From Phascolarctobacterium sp. (GTDB lineage Bacteria; Bacillota; Negativicutes; Acidaminococcales; Acidaminococcaceae): 47,505 bases of DNA. Position numbers and translations under genes: made by a program. Where the stretch lies: positions 1-47,505 of the forward strand of contig JAFTMR010000014.1 of NCBI GenBank assembly GCA_017452325.1, given 5' to 3'. Position 1 is the stretch's first letter; each line of letters begins with the position of its first letter. Below are positions 9,119 through 17,686 of this stretch, one piece after another. The notes under the pieces were generated by a model, which worked only from the letters and a program-made list of their open reading frames with translations, searched no databases and was not told the DNA's origin.

Positions 9119-9599
9119 TAGAGTTTATACCTCGTCTATACAGCCACATAATGACTGCATTTTCGTGATTATCTTCGTAATAGTTGGGGCGAATTCCCTC
9201 GCTGGCAAAGCCACAGGTCAAATACGCACGTTGCGCCGCAATATTGCTTTCACGCACCTCTAGGGTAACGGCTTCCGCATCCAGCTCCCACGCCTTATTG
9301 ACGAGAGCAGCAGTCAAGCGGGTACCATAATTCTTACCACGTTCACTTTTGATAACAGCAACGCGAGTAACTTGCGCTTCACCTGCTACCAGCCAAAAGC
9401 CTGCGTAACCAATGGTCTCACCATCTGCTTCCATAATAAGGTAGTGGGTTAAATCATTGTTCACTTCGCCTAAAACCATATTTTCGTTCCAAGCATCGTA
9501 AAAGGATTCTGCTTCGATAGCAACCACAGCTTTGATGTCCGCAGCCGTCATATCTCTAAAGGTGATTATTGCTGTAACATCTTTTGCCTTTGTTCCCAC
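9111..9599 (-). CDS. rimI: Ribosomal protein S18-alanine N-acetyltransferase RimI (GNAT)
   Basis: A 162-residue GNAT acetyltransferase. The N-terminal [20 protein letters not shown] segment, the acetyl-CoA motif A region ([19 protein letters not shown]), and the C-terminal [18 protein letters not shown] ... [12 protein letters not shown] match RimI. The GTG start at 9599 has GGAGG four bases upstream and overlaps the tsaB 3' end; a later ATG at 9551 lacks a clear site. Location between tsaB and tsaD is the usual Firmicutes arrangement. The substrate (S18, or other N-terminal alanines) is inferred from family and context. Confidence 0.92.
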   Translation of the reverse strand: MGTKAKDVTAIITFRDMTAADIKAVVAIEAESFYDAWNENMVLGEVNNDLTHYLIMEADGETIGYAGFWLVAGEAQVTRVAVIKSERGKNYGTRLTAALVNKAWELDAEAVTLEVRESNIAAQRAYLTCGFASEGIRPNYYEDNHENAVIMWLYRRGINSNE

Positions 9600-10267
9600 A
9601 GTTCCTCCGCTTCTGACCTTCTAATATAGTAAGGCTCTAAACCAAAAATCTTTTTATCGTTTTCCGGGTCAAATTCTTTTTCTGCAACAAGGGCAATACT
9701 GGTAGCCTTGGGCATCAGCAAAGTTTTGGGAGCAAGCTTCACATCAGCAGGCAGTTCTAGTTTTTCCAGCTTCTTGCATTCACCCAGAATCAAAGCAGGC
9801 ATACCCACTTCTATAATACGTTCCAGCAAACGCTCCTTGTTCACAACTTCAGTACCTGCTACTTCTACCAGTTCCCCATCCTTCCATTGGTACAAGGATT
9901 GGTAGTAGTTACCCTTCTGAGCATCCAGTACGGGCGAAAGCAAAATACCTTCCAAGGGAATATTTTGTGCAAGAGCCTTCAGAGTGTCTACACCGTGCAG
10001 ATAGCATTGCCAGCTATAAGCCATTGCCTCCGCAGTAGCAAGACCAATGCGCAAACCGGTAAAGGAGCCGGGCCCCATGCTTACCGCGATTAAATCTATA
10101 TCTTGTTTTTTAGTATTAGTACGTTTCAGCAGTTGCTCCAATTGGGGCAGCAAGCCTTCGGAATGAGTGTTCCCCATGCTCACGCTGTATTCTGCCATAA
10201 CTTCACCGTCGCGGCACAAAGCCACGCTACATACTTTAGTTGCGGTATCAATTGCTAAAGTCAGCAA
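9566..10267 (-). CDS. tsaB: t6A synthesis partner protein TsaB
   Basis: A 233-residue ASKHA-fold protein, a catalytically inactive TsaD paralogue that dimerises with TsaD. Visible signatures are LTLAIDTATKVCSVAL at the start, the conserved NTHSEGLLPQ, and SMGPGSFTGLRIG. The start overlaps the end of tsaE by 20 nt and the 3' end overlaps rimI, so the four genes are translationally coupled. Confidence 0.96.
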   Translation of the reverse strand: MLTLAIDTATKVCSVALCRDGEVMAEYSVSMGNTHSEGLLPQLEQLLKRTNTKKQDIDLIAVSMGPGSFTGLRIGLATAEAMAYSWQCYLHGVDTLKALAQNIPLEGILLSPVLDAQKGNYYQSLYQWKDGELVEVAGTEVVNKERLLERIIEVGMPALILGECKKLEKLELPADVKLAPKTLLMPKATSIALVAEKEFDPENDKKIFGLEPYYIRRSEAEELWEQRQKMLQQ

Positions 10268-10721
10268 GCTGCTTCACCTCCTGCAAAAGTTCTTCGTAAC
10301 GCTCACCCTTGGGTTCAAGCACAGCCTTACGCCCCGCTCCGTCCAACAGCAAGGTTACCTGCATATATTCTTCCGGCAATTGGTCCGGGAAAAGCTCCGC
10401 CCATTCAATAAGGGTTACCCCCTCGCCGCCAGCGTACTCTTCAAAGCCAATATCTTCCAATTCTTCAGGACGATTAAGGCGATACAGGTCAAAGTGACGT
10501 ACCTCCAGCTCACTGCCATCGTACACGTTCATAATGGCAAAGGTGGGACTGGTTACATCTTCTTCTGCTACCCCTAAAGCAATGGATATCCCCCTGCTCA
10601 TCAGAGTCTTGCCTGCACCTAGATCTCCTGTAAAACAAAACACGTCACCGCTACGAGCAAGCTTACCCAAAAGCTCGCCAAGCTTTTCAGTTTCAGCAGC
10701 GGTCGGTAAATAGATTTCCAT
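10248..10721 (-). CDS. tsaE: t6A synthesis ATPase TsaE
   Basis: A 157-residue P-loop ATPase of the TsaE/YjeE family that drives turnover of the TsaBD complex. The Walker A motif GDLGAGKT is at about residues 36-43. It is followed by the family signature SPTFAIMNVYDG, and by FDLYRL and IEWAE. It is the first gene of the t6A operon. The start has a GGAGG site. Upstream is a small perfect inverted repeat (AGCTCCT/AGGAGCT, 10757-10777) without a T run, of unknown role. Confidence 0.96.
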   Translation of the reverse strand: MEIYLPTAAETEKLGELLGKLARSGDVFCFTGDLGAGKTLMSRGISIALGVAEEDVTSPTFAIMNVYDGSELEVRHFDLYRLNRPEELEDIGFEEYAGGEGVTLIEWAELFPDQLPEEYMQVTLLLDGAGRKAVLEPKGERYEELLQEVKQLADFSN

Positions 10722-10796
10722 ATAATTCCTCCATACCCCTCAGCTAGTATGCTAACAGCTCCTCTAAAAAAGGAGCTAAGAGTAATCTTATAATCT

Positions 10797-10828
10797 CAAA
10801 AAGCAGTACCAGCATTGCCGGTACTGCT
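10797..10828 (-). terminator. Terminator of the VTT-CYTH-acpS-nnr-amidase-GerMN operon
   Basis: A 9-bp perfect stem AGCAGTACC/GGTACTGCT (10802-10810 and 10820-10828) is followed on the minus strand by TTTTTGAG, directly after the GerMN lipoprotein gene. Confidence 0.85.
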
Positions 10829-10833
10829 CACTT

Positions 10834-11352
10834 TTATTTTTGCAGTAATGATTCGTTACGTTTCAATGGGTCTTCCACGTCAAGGTGTCCACCCAAAGTA
10901 ATTACCTTCTTGCCTTCAACAAGAATTTGTACCTGCTTAACCTCAGGGAACTCCGTCAAAGTATTTACAATTGCACCGGTCATCATAACTTCATTATACG
11001 ACCCTTGCCCGCTTTTGACAATTTCTTTGCTAAAATTGGCAAGCGCAGTTCCTTCCGGAGTAATACTAAAGCTCAACACCCTTGTACCATGGGGAATAAC
11101 ATCCTCGTACTTAGTGCTTTGCGGCTTAGCTCCCACCAGAGCGAGCAAAGCATTTTCCGGTAAGCTTTTACCATTATCAGTCATAGTAAATTTTTCCGGT
11201 AACAGCTTTTCACTGCCGTCAGCAGCGGCGCGGTAAATTGTAAAGCTAATTTGTTTAGGCGGTTGCGGTTTTTCCTTTTCGCCTTGGAAGAAGGAGCAAC
11301 CCGTTATGACAATGCTGAATACCAAAAGCATCAGCAAGAAAATCTTTTTCAT
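10834..11352 (-). CDS. GerMN-domain lipoprotein
   Basis: A 172-residue exported lipoprotein. The N-terminus has a lysine-rich start, a hydrophobic stretch and a lipobox VITGC with Cys19 as the likely lipidated residue. The mature part is one GerMN domain (TIYRAAADGSEKLLPEK ... NALLALVGAKP ... TALANFSKEIV ... TLTEFPEVKQVQILVEG). In other bacteria this domain occurs in spore germination protein GerM and in envelope proteins near amidases. Here it directly follows an AMIN-amidase gene (12 nt), so a role in peptidoglycan hydrolysis or its control is likely but inferred. It is the last gene of its operon. Confidence 0.88.
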   Translation of the reverse strand: MKKIFLLMLLVFSIVITGCSFFQGEKEKPQPPKQISFTIYRAAADGSEKLLPEKFTMTDNGKSLPENALLALVGAKPQSTKYEDVIPHGTRVLSFSITPEGTALANFSKEIVKSGQGSYNEVMMTGAIVNTLTEFPEVKQVQILVEGKKVITLGGHLDVEDPLKRNESLLQK

Positions 11353-11364
11353 TATATGCCCCCA

Positions 11365-12723
11365 TTATTTAAAGTAGTTTTCAATACCATCTGCAATCAG
11401 CTTGGCAGTTTTATTCTGGAACCAGTTGCCCCGCATCAGCTTTTCTTCCTTTTTATTACTGATGAAGCACAATTCTAACAAAGTAGCAGGCATACTGCAA
11501 CGTTTGATTACATAGAAGTTAGCTTCTCGCAGTCCCAAATTATCCCTGCCAAAGTTTTCCGTCAGCTCATCGTGAATAGATTTGGCAATCTTGGTATCAA
11601 ACTTTGTTTTCGGGAAGTAGTAAGCGCTAAAGCCACCAACCTTTTTATTTACAGAAGAATTGATGTGTACGCTGACGAACAAATCGGATTTGTATCTTTC
11701 TGCCACATTGATACGTGCCTGCAACTCATCCACGTCACTAGCCCCGGGGCCTGCAACCTCTTTATCCGTACTGCGAGTCATACGCACGATGGCGCCCTTT
11801 TCTTCCAACTCTTCCTTTAAGCGTAAAGAAATCTCCAAGGTAATATCCTTTTCCAGAGTTCCCCTTGCACCTACGGCACCCGGGTCGCTACCGCCATGAC
11901 CTGGGTCAATGGTAATAACCTTGCCTTCAATACCGCCATCGGTAAGATAGCCAACCTTATTGGCATCAATCTTACCTTTATTTTTCTTAGCTTTCTTTTT
12001 AGCTTCTTTTTCCTTTTTTAAACGTTCTTTTTCCGCTTTCTTGCGCTCTTTCTCTTTTTTCTTTCTATCCTTTTCGCTTTCCTCGCTACTACCGCCGCCA
12101 AGGGACAGGTTCACAGAAGGCGCACTCACGCTTGCATTGACAGTGGCAGGAGCAGTACCAACTCCGGGAGGCTTCTTGCGAGTGTTGGTTACAGGCTTGC
12201 TACCCACAACAGCAGTATCACTTGCCACTTTAGCAGAAGGTTTATTGCTTATGGTTACACCTGCCTTTTCGGTAGAAGCACTGCTCTTATTTGTCGTAGC
12301 AACACTGGCAGGAGCAATGCGTTTTTCCGCAGTGATGTCTAAAACAATACGGGCAGGACGCTTTGTTTGTGGGTCCTTACGCAGAGTGAAGCTTTTATAT
12401 TCATCAGCCTTGAGCTCTCTGCTCAAGGGAATTTTAATCAAGGTCTTGTTGCCGGCAGGCTCCACCTTCATTACGGAAGCAATAGTGCTACGGGTCTTGC
12501 TGCTTTTAGCAACTCCGTCCTTTAGCGCCGCGTCCACAGTCAAGGTCATCAATTTGTCCTGTACATCAACTTTATAAGTAGCTGCGTCCGTTAAATCCAC
12601 CACGAAGCGCAGCATGTTATCCTTATCCACGCCCCATTTAACATCAGTAACCTGAGCAGCACTTGCCACAGCACTGAAAGCTAAACAGCACAGCATAAGC
12701 ATTAGCAGAAATAATTTACGCAA
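11365..12723 (-). CDS. N-acetylmuramoyl-L-alanine amidase with AMIN domain (AmiC-like)
   Basis: A secreted zinc amidase (Amidase_3) of about 452 residues that cleaves the amide between MurNAc and the stem peptide. Order: signal peptide (LRKLFLLMLMLCCLAFSAVA ending SAA); AMIN domain, which targets peptidoglycan, about 25-140; a low-complexity linker with Ser/Pro/Val followed by a long Lys/Glu stretch near 215-245; and the catalytic domain, with IDPGHGGSDPGAVG, the zinc histidine in VSVHINSS, and the late glutamate in LLELCFISN. I choose TTG at 12723 because GAGGTG sits six bases upstream and it gives a clean signal peptide; a TTG at 12759 has no site. It lies between nnr and the GerMN lipoprotein gene in a co-directional operon. 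Confidence 0.93.
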   Translation of the reverse strand: MRKLFLLMLMLCCLAFSAVASAAQVTDVKWGVDKDNMLRFVVDLTDAATYKVDVQDKLMTLTVDAALKDGVAKSSKTRSTIASVMKVEPAGNKTLIKIPLSRELKADEYKSFTLRKDPQTKRPARIVLDITAEKRIAPASVATTNKSSASTEKAGVTISNKPSAKVASDTAVVGSKPVTNTRKKPPGVGTAPATVNASVSAPSVNLSLGGGSSEESEKDRKKKEKERKKAEKERLKKEKEAKKKAKKNKGKIDANKVGYLTDGGIEGKVITIDPGHGGSDPGAVGARGTLEKDITLEISLRLKEELEEKGAIVRMTRSTDKEVAGPGASDVDELQARINVAERYKSDLFVSVHINSSVNKKVGGFSAYYFPKTKFDTKIAKSIHDELTENFGRDNLGLREANFYVIKRCSMPATLLELCFISNKKEEKLMRGNWFQNKTAKLIADGIENYFK

Positions 12724-12760
12724 CAGTTTCACCTCACAAAAATTTATGCTTAATAACAAT

Positions 12761-14359
12761 TCATTCTAACACTTTTATGGCAGGGTTGCAAACCAATTCT
12801 TCCACTTCCACATCCTCTTGCACTAAACGGCGAGCTTCTGGCAGCTGCAAGGCAATCTCACTTGCAGCAAGTCCAAGCTTGCCATCCGCAGCAAGTTCCC
12901 CAGCCAAGCCATGTAGGTACACGCCACAAAGGGTTGCCTCCTGCAAAGTAATCCCCTGCCCCGCCAGTCCTGCAATAATTCCGGTAAGCACATCCCCCAT
13001 ACCACCAGTTGCCATAGCCTCGCAACCGGTAGGGTTAACATAAACAGTTCCGTCCGGGCAACCAATGACGGTAGCTGCACCCTTCAGCACAACTACTGCA
13101 TCCCACTTCATCGCGTACTGCGCCGCCAGCTCCATACGATTAGCATTAACCTCTGCAATGGACAAACCTGTTAAACGGGCGAACTCTCCGGGATGTGGGG
13201 TGAGCACCTTGGGCACACCCATTTCCTTCAATATATATGTATGCCCTACCAAAGCAGTTAAGGCATCTGCATCAATGACAACAGGCTTTTCAATTTGCAG
13301 TAGAATGTCACGCACTGCCGCCTGAGTTCTTTTGCCAATACCCAAACCGGGGCCAATGGCAAGCACGTCGGCCACGTTTACCCTTTCTGCAATGTCTTCC
13401 ACTGCGTCCTTAGTCAGTTCACCTTGGGCATCCTCTTCCAAGGGATGCACCATTACTTCATCTAATTTTATGGCAAGCAGCTCCGCAACGCTTTCCCCGG
13501 TCAGAAGGCTAACAAGTCCTGCCCCCGCCTTCACCACTGCGCGAGAAGCCATTGCCGCCGCACCAATAAATCCTGTGCTACCTGCCACTACAACTACGCG
13601 ACCAGCATCTCCCTTGTGAGCGTCCCTTTTACGCAAAGGCAATAAGTCACGCACAATGTCAGCAGTCAAACGATACTTTTTGCTGTGCAACTCATCAAGC
13701 AAATTGGCAGGCATACCAATTTCCGCAACAAACAGTGTACCCACACATTCACGAGCGGGATACTGCAACATACCTGCCTTGACCAGCTGCATTGTTACAG
13801 TGGCATCTGCTAAAATAGCATCCTCATCCATTGCACCACTGTCAGCATTAACCCCTGTAGGCACGTCCACAGCAACAACTAATTTGCCGGAAGCATTAAC
13901 AATCTGGCACATAGCCTTATAATAACCACGCAGTCCACCGCTAAAACCTGTCCCCAGCATGGCATCAATAATCAAATCCGCATGGTTGCAATCTATTTCA
14001 GCAACAAACATTGCTTCTTCGTCAAGCACCCAAGCCACTTCCACCCCTGCGTTCAAAAGCATCTTGAGTTCACAGGCAGCGTCGCCTTGGATATCATCAT
14101 ACTCAGCGTTCAGCACCAGCACTTGCACATCATAACCGTAATTGTGTAGCCAACGTGCCGCTCCAAAACCATCGCCGCCATTATTGCCCTTACCGCACAG
14201 CACCATAACCTTCCTACCACCATTTTCCGTAAGCAGCTCAACAGCAACGTCCGCCACAGCTTTGGAAGCGTTCTCCATCAACACAATGCCGGGAATACCA
14301 TACTCTTCCATTGCCAATCTATCTAAGTTTTGCATTTCCTTAGCACTTACCAGCTTCAT
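12761..14359 (-). CDS. nnr: Bifunctional NAD(P)H-hydrate epimerase / ADP-dependent dehydratase
   Basis: A 532-residue fusion of the two NAD(P)HX repair enzymes. The N-terminal epimerase (about 1-215) has the NAXE signatures VLCGKGNNGGDGFGAARWL and VDVPTGVNADSG. The C-terminal ribokinase-like dehydratase (about 225-520) has VVVVAGSTGFIGAAAMAS, LAIGPGLG, VIDADALTAL, LTPHPGEFARL, VVLKGAATVI and the ATP-site MATGGMGDVLTG. It repairs hydrated NADH/NADPH in the cytoplasm. The acpS stop is only 1 nt upstream of its start codon, the usual acpS-nnr linkage. Confidence 0.97.
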   Translation of the reverse strand: MKLVSAKEMQNLDRLAMEEYGIPGIVLMENASKAVADVAVELLTENGGRKVMVLCGKGNNGGDGFGAARWLHNYGYDVQVLVLNAEYDDIQGDAACELKMLLNAGVEVAWVLDEEAMFVAEIDCNHADLIIDAMLGTGFSGGLRGYYKAMCQIVNASGKLVVAVDVPTGVNADSGAMDEDAILADATVTMQLVKAGMLQYPARECVGTLFVAEIGMPANLLDELHSKKYRLTADIVRDLLPLRKRDAHKGDAGRVVVVAGSTGFIGAAAMASRAVVKAGAGLVSLLTGESVAELLAIKLDEVMVHPLEEDAQGELTKDAVEDIAERVNVADVLAIGPGLGIGKRTQAAVRDILLQIEKPVVIDADALTALVGHTYILKEMGVPKVLTPHPGEFARLTGLSIAEVNANRMELAAQYAMKWDAVVVLKGAATVIGCPDGTVYVNPTGCEAMATGGMGDVLTGIIAGLAGQGITLQEATLCGVYLHGLAGELAADGKLGLAASEIALQLPEARRLVQEDVEVEELVCNPAIKVLE

Positions 14360-14360
14360 C

Positions 14361-14732
14361 TTAACCCTCCAAAAGCACCTGCGCCATAGCGCACTCCTTG
14401 CTGTGGCTTAAAGTAACGTGAATTTTTTGCACGCCCTTTGCCTGCGCCAGCTCCAGATGATAACCACTCAAAGTCATTTTAGGACAGCCCAATTCGTCGT
14501 TCAGCACTTCAAGCTCCGTCAACGCACCGCCACGTAAGCCTGTACCCAACGCCTTGAGCAATGCTTCCTTGGCAGCAAAGCGCGCAGCAAAGCTGGCAAA
14601 CTGCTGCTTGCCCCTGCTTTCGCAGTAAGCGATTTCCGCTTCTGTAAAGACCCGCGCCTTAAAGGACTCGCTCTTCACAGCTTTTTCTACCCTATTTATT
14701 TCGATAATATCGCAACCAATTCCGATAATCAT
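14361..14732 (-). CDS. acpS: Holo-[acyl-carrier-protein] synthase AcpS
   Basis: A 123-residue AcpS of family length. It transfers 4'-phosphopantetheine from CoA to ACP. Signatures: MIIGIGCDIIEINRVEKA with the Mg-binding Asp, RVFTEAEIAYCESRGK, and the FAARFAAKEALLKALGTG motif. I choose ATG 14732 because AGAAGG lies seven bases upstream and the product then starts exactly like family members; the longer reading frame to 14777 adds 15 atypical residues. Confidence 0.97.
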   Translation of the reverse strand: MIIGIGCDIIEINRVEKAVKSESFKARVFTEAEIAYCESRGKQQFASFAARFAAKEALLKALGTGLRGGALTELEVLNDELGCPKMTLSGYHLELAQAKGVQKIHVTLSHSKECAMAQVLLEG

Positions 14733-14751
14733 AACAAAACCTTCTATTATA

Positions 14752-15402
14752 TTACGCCTTGTGGCTAGGCAAATCACTTTCTATACCAATAAGCGCCAAA
14801 CCTCTAGCAAATTTACTACGCTCTTCCCTATGCACAGGTACCAGCTTTTCTATCTGCTCTGCAAAGAGTAGCATTGCTTCTACCTTGCCTTCAACCAGCT
14901 CCAGCTCCACCTCGTCAATGGTGTCCTCGCCACCAGCAGCAAAAATCTTACCATTATCTATGGCAAGCTCTACAACTGCTCCATCCAAATCCAAAAGATA
15001 AGTAGTGCGCACCACGTCAACGGTAAAAAGCTTTTCCACCCCGTTAGGCGGCGCAAGGTCCGTCAACTCGTAGCCTAAGCCTAGCTCCGCAAAACCTTCG
15101 AGAACAGCAGCATTTTCTGTTAAGGGCAGGTTCAGTTCTAAACGCTCGCTTAAACCGCTACTACTTTTCTTATCAGTCTTAATGGTCGCTTCAAAAGTAC
15201 CATCACCCTTGTCGCGCACGCGGTAGGCAATACCGTTCTTCTTCAAGGCTAAATCTGCAGTATCGTAATAACTGCTCACCAAATTGCGTTGCTTTTCGCT
15301 ACCTGCACGCACAACGTTCTTAACTAAATCAGAAGCCAACAGCTTTTCCAAATCGCTCTTGCTCAGCAAAAGCTTTAACTCTATTTCCACATTCTTTTGC
15401 AT
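14752..15402 (-). CDS. CYTH-domain protein (triphosphate tunnel metalloenzyme family)
   Basis: A protein of 216 residues with the CYTH signature EIELKL at the N-terminus (ExExK). It also has the charged beta-strand residues expected to line the tunnel: YYDTADLALKKNGIAYRVRDKG, TIKTDKKSSSGLSERLELN, and a late DEVELELVEG. Family members are triphosphatases or adenylate cyclase-like enzymes, typically acting on inorganic triphosphate; the substrate here is not predictable. ATG 15402 is better spaced from the GAAAGG site than the GTG at 15411, which overlaps the stop of the upstream VTT gene. The gene sits in an operon with acpS and nnr. Confidence 0.88.
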   Translation of the reverse strand: MQKNVEIELKLLLSKSDLEKLLASDLVKNVVRAGSEKQRNLVSSYYDTADLALKKNGIAYRVRDKGDGTFEATIKTDKKSSSGLSERLELNLPLTENAAVLEGFAELGLGYELTDLAPPNGVEKLFTVDVVRTTYLLDLDGAVVELAIDNGKIFAAGGEDTIDEVELELVEGKVEAMLLFAEQIEKLVPVHREERSKFARGLALIGIESDLPSHKA

Positions 15403-15410
15403 ACCAGTCA

Positions 15411-16100
15411 CTACCTTTCTCGCATTCTCTTACATTCACCACTACGTTGCCACCAATACAGGGGTACGCCAAAGGCTACCAGTAAAACTAATACGGCAAT
15501 ATAAACCTTATTCGTACCGAAGGAATCTGCCAAAAAATTATAGGCAATCGCTCCGGGAATCATTCCTAAAAATGTCGCACCAATATATTTTTTCACTTCA
15601 AAGCCTACACTTCCGGCGATAACGCTTACCGGGTCATAGGGAAAGACGGGGACGGTGCGGAGCCATAAAAGTTTGGTGAAACTATTGGCGCACACCAAAT
15701 AGCCACGCAAACGCTCGCCCCAATGTCCGCCAAAATTTTCAAGCAGCCAACGTCCGCCGCCAAAGCGTCCCCACAAATAACAAAACATTGCGCAGCCCAT
15801 GCCACCTACTAGCAAAAAGAGCACGCCCCAATACGGACCAAAGAGTACCCCTGCGCTAAGGTTCAGTATTAATGTAGGAAATAGCAGTAAAGGACGAATG
15901 GTGTAGACCCCAACATACATAAGCGGCGCCAAAGTTCCAAAGCCTGCTACCCAACGACGGATATCCTCCGCGCTTTGGGGATGGGGATTGTAGGGCGATT
16001 GATACACAAAATAAAAGATTGCGCTCACCACTGCAACATACATCACCAAACGCAAAAACAAATACAAAAATCTAGTTTGCTTCATATATATCAGCTTCAA
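15411..16100 (-). CDS. TVP38/TMEM64 (VTT/DedA-like) membrane protein
   Basis: A 229-residue integral membrane protein with five or six hydrophobic segments. It has the VTT-domain signatures YTIRPLLLFPTLILNLSAGVLFG, the glycine-rich RFGGGRWLLENFGG re-entrant region, and LWLRTVPVFPYDPVSVIAGS, which carries the conserved arginine. Family members are thought to act in lipid scrambling or transport. The TTG start at 16100 has GGAG four to five bases upstream; the first ATG (16085) is too far from that site. It is the first gene of a six-gene operon that ends at the terminator near 10.8 kb. Confidence 0.9.
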   Translation of the reverse strand: MKLIYMKQTRFLYLFLRLVMYVAVVSAIFYFVYQSPYNPHPQSAEDIRRWVAGFGTLAPLMYVGVYTIRPLLLFPTLILNLSAGVLFGPYWGVLFLLVGGMGCAMFCYLWGRFGGGRWLLENFGGHWGERLRGYLVCANSFTKLLWLRTVPVFPYDPVSVIAGSVGFEVKKYIGATFLGMIPGAIAYNFLADSFGTNKVYIAVLVLLVAFGVPLYWWQRSGECKRMRER

Positions 16101-16129
16101 GTTTCTCCTGTAAATACATCTATATTATT

Positions 16130-16158
16130 ATCATACATTGATGGCAAAATCTTGGCAA
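16130..16158 (-). promoter_or_regulatory. Promoter of the VTT-to-GerMN operon
   Basis: Minus-strand TTGCCA (16153-16158), 17-nt spacer, TATGAT (16130-16135), about 30 nt upstream of the VTT gene start. No other good promoter is seen upstream of the operon. Confidence 0.6.
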
Positions 16159-16283
16159 GCACCTAGGCAGGAACTACTTTTAGAAAAGGAAAAAGATTGT
16201 GAAACGATTGACATTACTTTGTTAAAAGGTAATAATTAGGGTAAGAAATGTATACTTAAACAATTCAGAAAGTGGTGATTTAT

Positions 16284-16835
16284 ATGATTTTTAAGTTTGA
16301 AGGCAAACAACCTAAAATCGACGAAAAAGCTTACGCTTTCACTACCTCCACCGTAATCGGTATGGTAGAGATGAAAGAATACAGCAGCGTTTGGCCCAAC
16401 GTAACTGTTCGTGGTGACGTTAACCGTATCGAAATTGGTCGCTACACCAACATCCAAGACAACAGTGTTCTGCACGTAGCAGACAAATACGCTTGTGTAG
16501 TTGGCGACTTCGTAACCGTTGGTCATAGCGCACTCTTGCATGCTTGCACCGTTGAAGACCACTGCCTTATTGGCATGCACGCAACTGTTTTGGACGGCGC
16601 AGTAGTTGGTCGCGGTTCCATCGTTGCTGCGGGCGCAGTAGTAACCAAAGGCACCATCATCCCGCCCTTCTCCTTGGTAGCAGGCATCCCTGCCAAAGTT
16701 ATCAAAACCTTGGACGAAGGTAACTTGGACAACATCCACGCTCAAGCAGTTAAGTACAAAGACCTGTGGACCAGACGTTATGGCTTGTTGCCTGATGGTG
16801 GTGGAGAAACTTATAACGGCGAACAAATCGTATAA
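16284..16835 (+). CDS. Gamma-carbonic anhydrase family protein (left-handed beta-helix)
   Basis: A 183-residue hexapeptide-repeat protein of the gamma-CA/YrdA/CaiE group. The repeats run from about residue 20 to 145 (YSSVWPNVTVRGDVNRIEIG ... VVGRGSIVAAGAVVTKG), followed by the C-terminal helix ending the family pattern IPAKVIKTL. The three expected zinc-ligand histidines are visible in SVLHVADK, TVGHSALL and the LHACT that follows, so the metal site appears intact. Whether it is an active carbonic anhydrase is unknown; many homologues are not. ATG 16284 is preceded by an AGTGGTG site. It is monocistronic, followed by one copy of the dispersed 3'-UTR repeat and a terminator. Confidence 0.9.
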   Translation: MIFKFEGKQPKIDEKAYAFTTSTVIGMVEMKEYSSVWPNVTVRGDVNRIEIGRYTNIQDNSVLHVADKYACVVGDFVTVGHSALLHACTVEDHCLIGMHATVLDGAVVGRGSIVAAGAVVTKGTIIPPFSLVAGIPAKVIKTLDEGNLDNIHAQAVKYKDLWTRRYGLLPDGGGETYNGEQIV

Positions 16836-16841
16836 CGAAAA

Positions 16842-16958
16842 TTGTATAGCCACTGTCTGACTGTGTTGGAACTTCGATTGCTTGCTCGACGTACCATTAA
16901 GTACGCCTTCGCTTCACAATCTTGTTCCGCCTTGTCATACAGCACCTCTCCAATTTTC
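16842..16958 (+). repeat. Dispersed 3'-UTR repeat element, copy A
   Basis: It begins 7 nt after the carbonic anhydrase stop codon and ends before the terminator at 16977. Read in the sense of the gene, it shares an almost continuous block with copy B (at 36.3 kb): CACTGTCTGACTGTGTTGGA, then GCTTGCTCGACGTAC, a short loop, and GTACGCCTTCGCTT. The centre is a hairpin CGTAC/GTACG (16890-16905). It has no coding potential. Confidence 0.75.
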
Positions 16959-16976
16959 TTGCTTTTTACATCAATG

Positions 16977-17034
16977 AAAAAGAGACTGAAATTAAAGCTC
17001 TAATGAGTTTTCGTTCCAGTCTCTTAATTTTTTA
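16977..17034. terminator. Bidirectional terminator between carbonic anhydrase and phosphatase genes
   Basis: AGAGACTG (16981-16988) pairs with CAGTCTCT (17017-17024). On the plus strand the stem is followed by TTAATTTTTT, and on the minus strand by TTTTTC. It serves convergent genes on both sides. Confidence 0.75.
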
Positions 17035-17487
17035 ATACCCCAAGTATTTCAAAAAGCCGTCCAAGCCAACCTTCACATCATCGTAAGTCAGGTCAAAGTC
17101 ACCGGTATACCAAGGGTCAGCAATGCTTTGTCCGTTCCTGCCAGCAAAATCTAAAAGCAAGCTAACCTTGTGCAAATCATCACTACCAATAATGCGGTCA
17201 ATATTTCGCAAATTGTTCCTGTCCATAGCGATAATGTAATCATAATTTTCGTAATCGCGACGTGTCATCTGACGAGCAGTCTTGCCTGCAACGCTAATGC
17301 CAAACTGCGCCAGCTTTTTACGAGTACCGTAATGAACAGGGTTGCCAAGCTCCTCCCTGCTTGTCGCAGCAGAAGCAATGTCAAACATAGACGCAATACC
17401 ACGTTTGGCAACCATATCTTTCAGTAAAAACTCTGCCATCGGCGACCTGCAAATGTTCCCATGGCAAACGAAAAGGATTTTATGCAT
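17032..17487 (-). CDS. Low-molecular-weight protein-tyrosine phosphatase
   Basis: A 151-residue LMW-PTP. The P-loop CHGNICRS (C-x5-R-S) is at about residues 8-15 and the general-acid loop is DPWYTGDF near 120. It should dephosphorylate phosphotyrosine or related substrates in the cytoplasm. No bacterial tyrosine kinase gene is in the window. Two ATGs are adjacent; the second (17487) is 6 nt from AGGAGG and is preferred. It is the last gene before the second accessory island. Confidence 0.93.
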   Translation of the reverse strand: MHKILFVCHGNICRSPMAEFLLKDMVAKRGIASMFDIASAATSREELGNPVHYGTRKKLAQFGISVAGKTARQMTRRDYENYDYIIAMDRNNLRNIDRIIGSDDLHKVSLLLDFAGRNGQSIADPWYTGDFDLTYDDVKVGLDGFLKYLGY

Positions 17488-17541
17488 CATAAACCTCCTA
17501 AATTCTTTATTCAACACCTCATCACTTTGCTAAATCTACTC

Positions 17542-17686
17542 CTCACTCTAATAGTTGTCATGAGCAATCAAAAAGTGACGTAAAATTTTTCTGTTTTTGA
17601 AAAAAATTTTAACTAACAGCTTTTTAAAAAATTTTTTCTTGAGATTACGTCACTTTTCCCTTTCCGATGTCAACTATAAGGGTGAG
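17542..17686. repeat. 145-bp near-palindrome with 42-nt terminal inverted repeats (MITE-like)
   Basis: The left arm 17542-17583 and right arm 17645-17686 align without gaps at 32 of 42 positions. Exact blocks are CTCAC at the tips and AAAAGTGACGTAA at the inner ends. The 61-nt centre is almost pure A/T and itself partly palindromic. No target-site duplication is obvious. It makes up most of the 344-bp gene-free stretch between the phosphatase and the HipS-like gene; 17687-17831 is pyrimidine-rich with nothing recognisable. Confidence 0.65.

Noticed and set aside
10757-10777. The AGCTCCT/AGGAGCT hairpin as a terminator ahead of tsaE
   Set aside because: No T run follows it on either strand; a real terminator for the upstream operon lies at 10797-10828.
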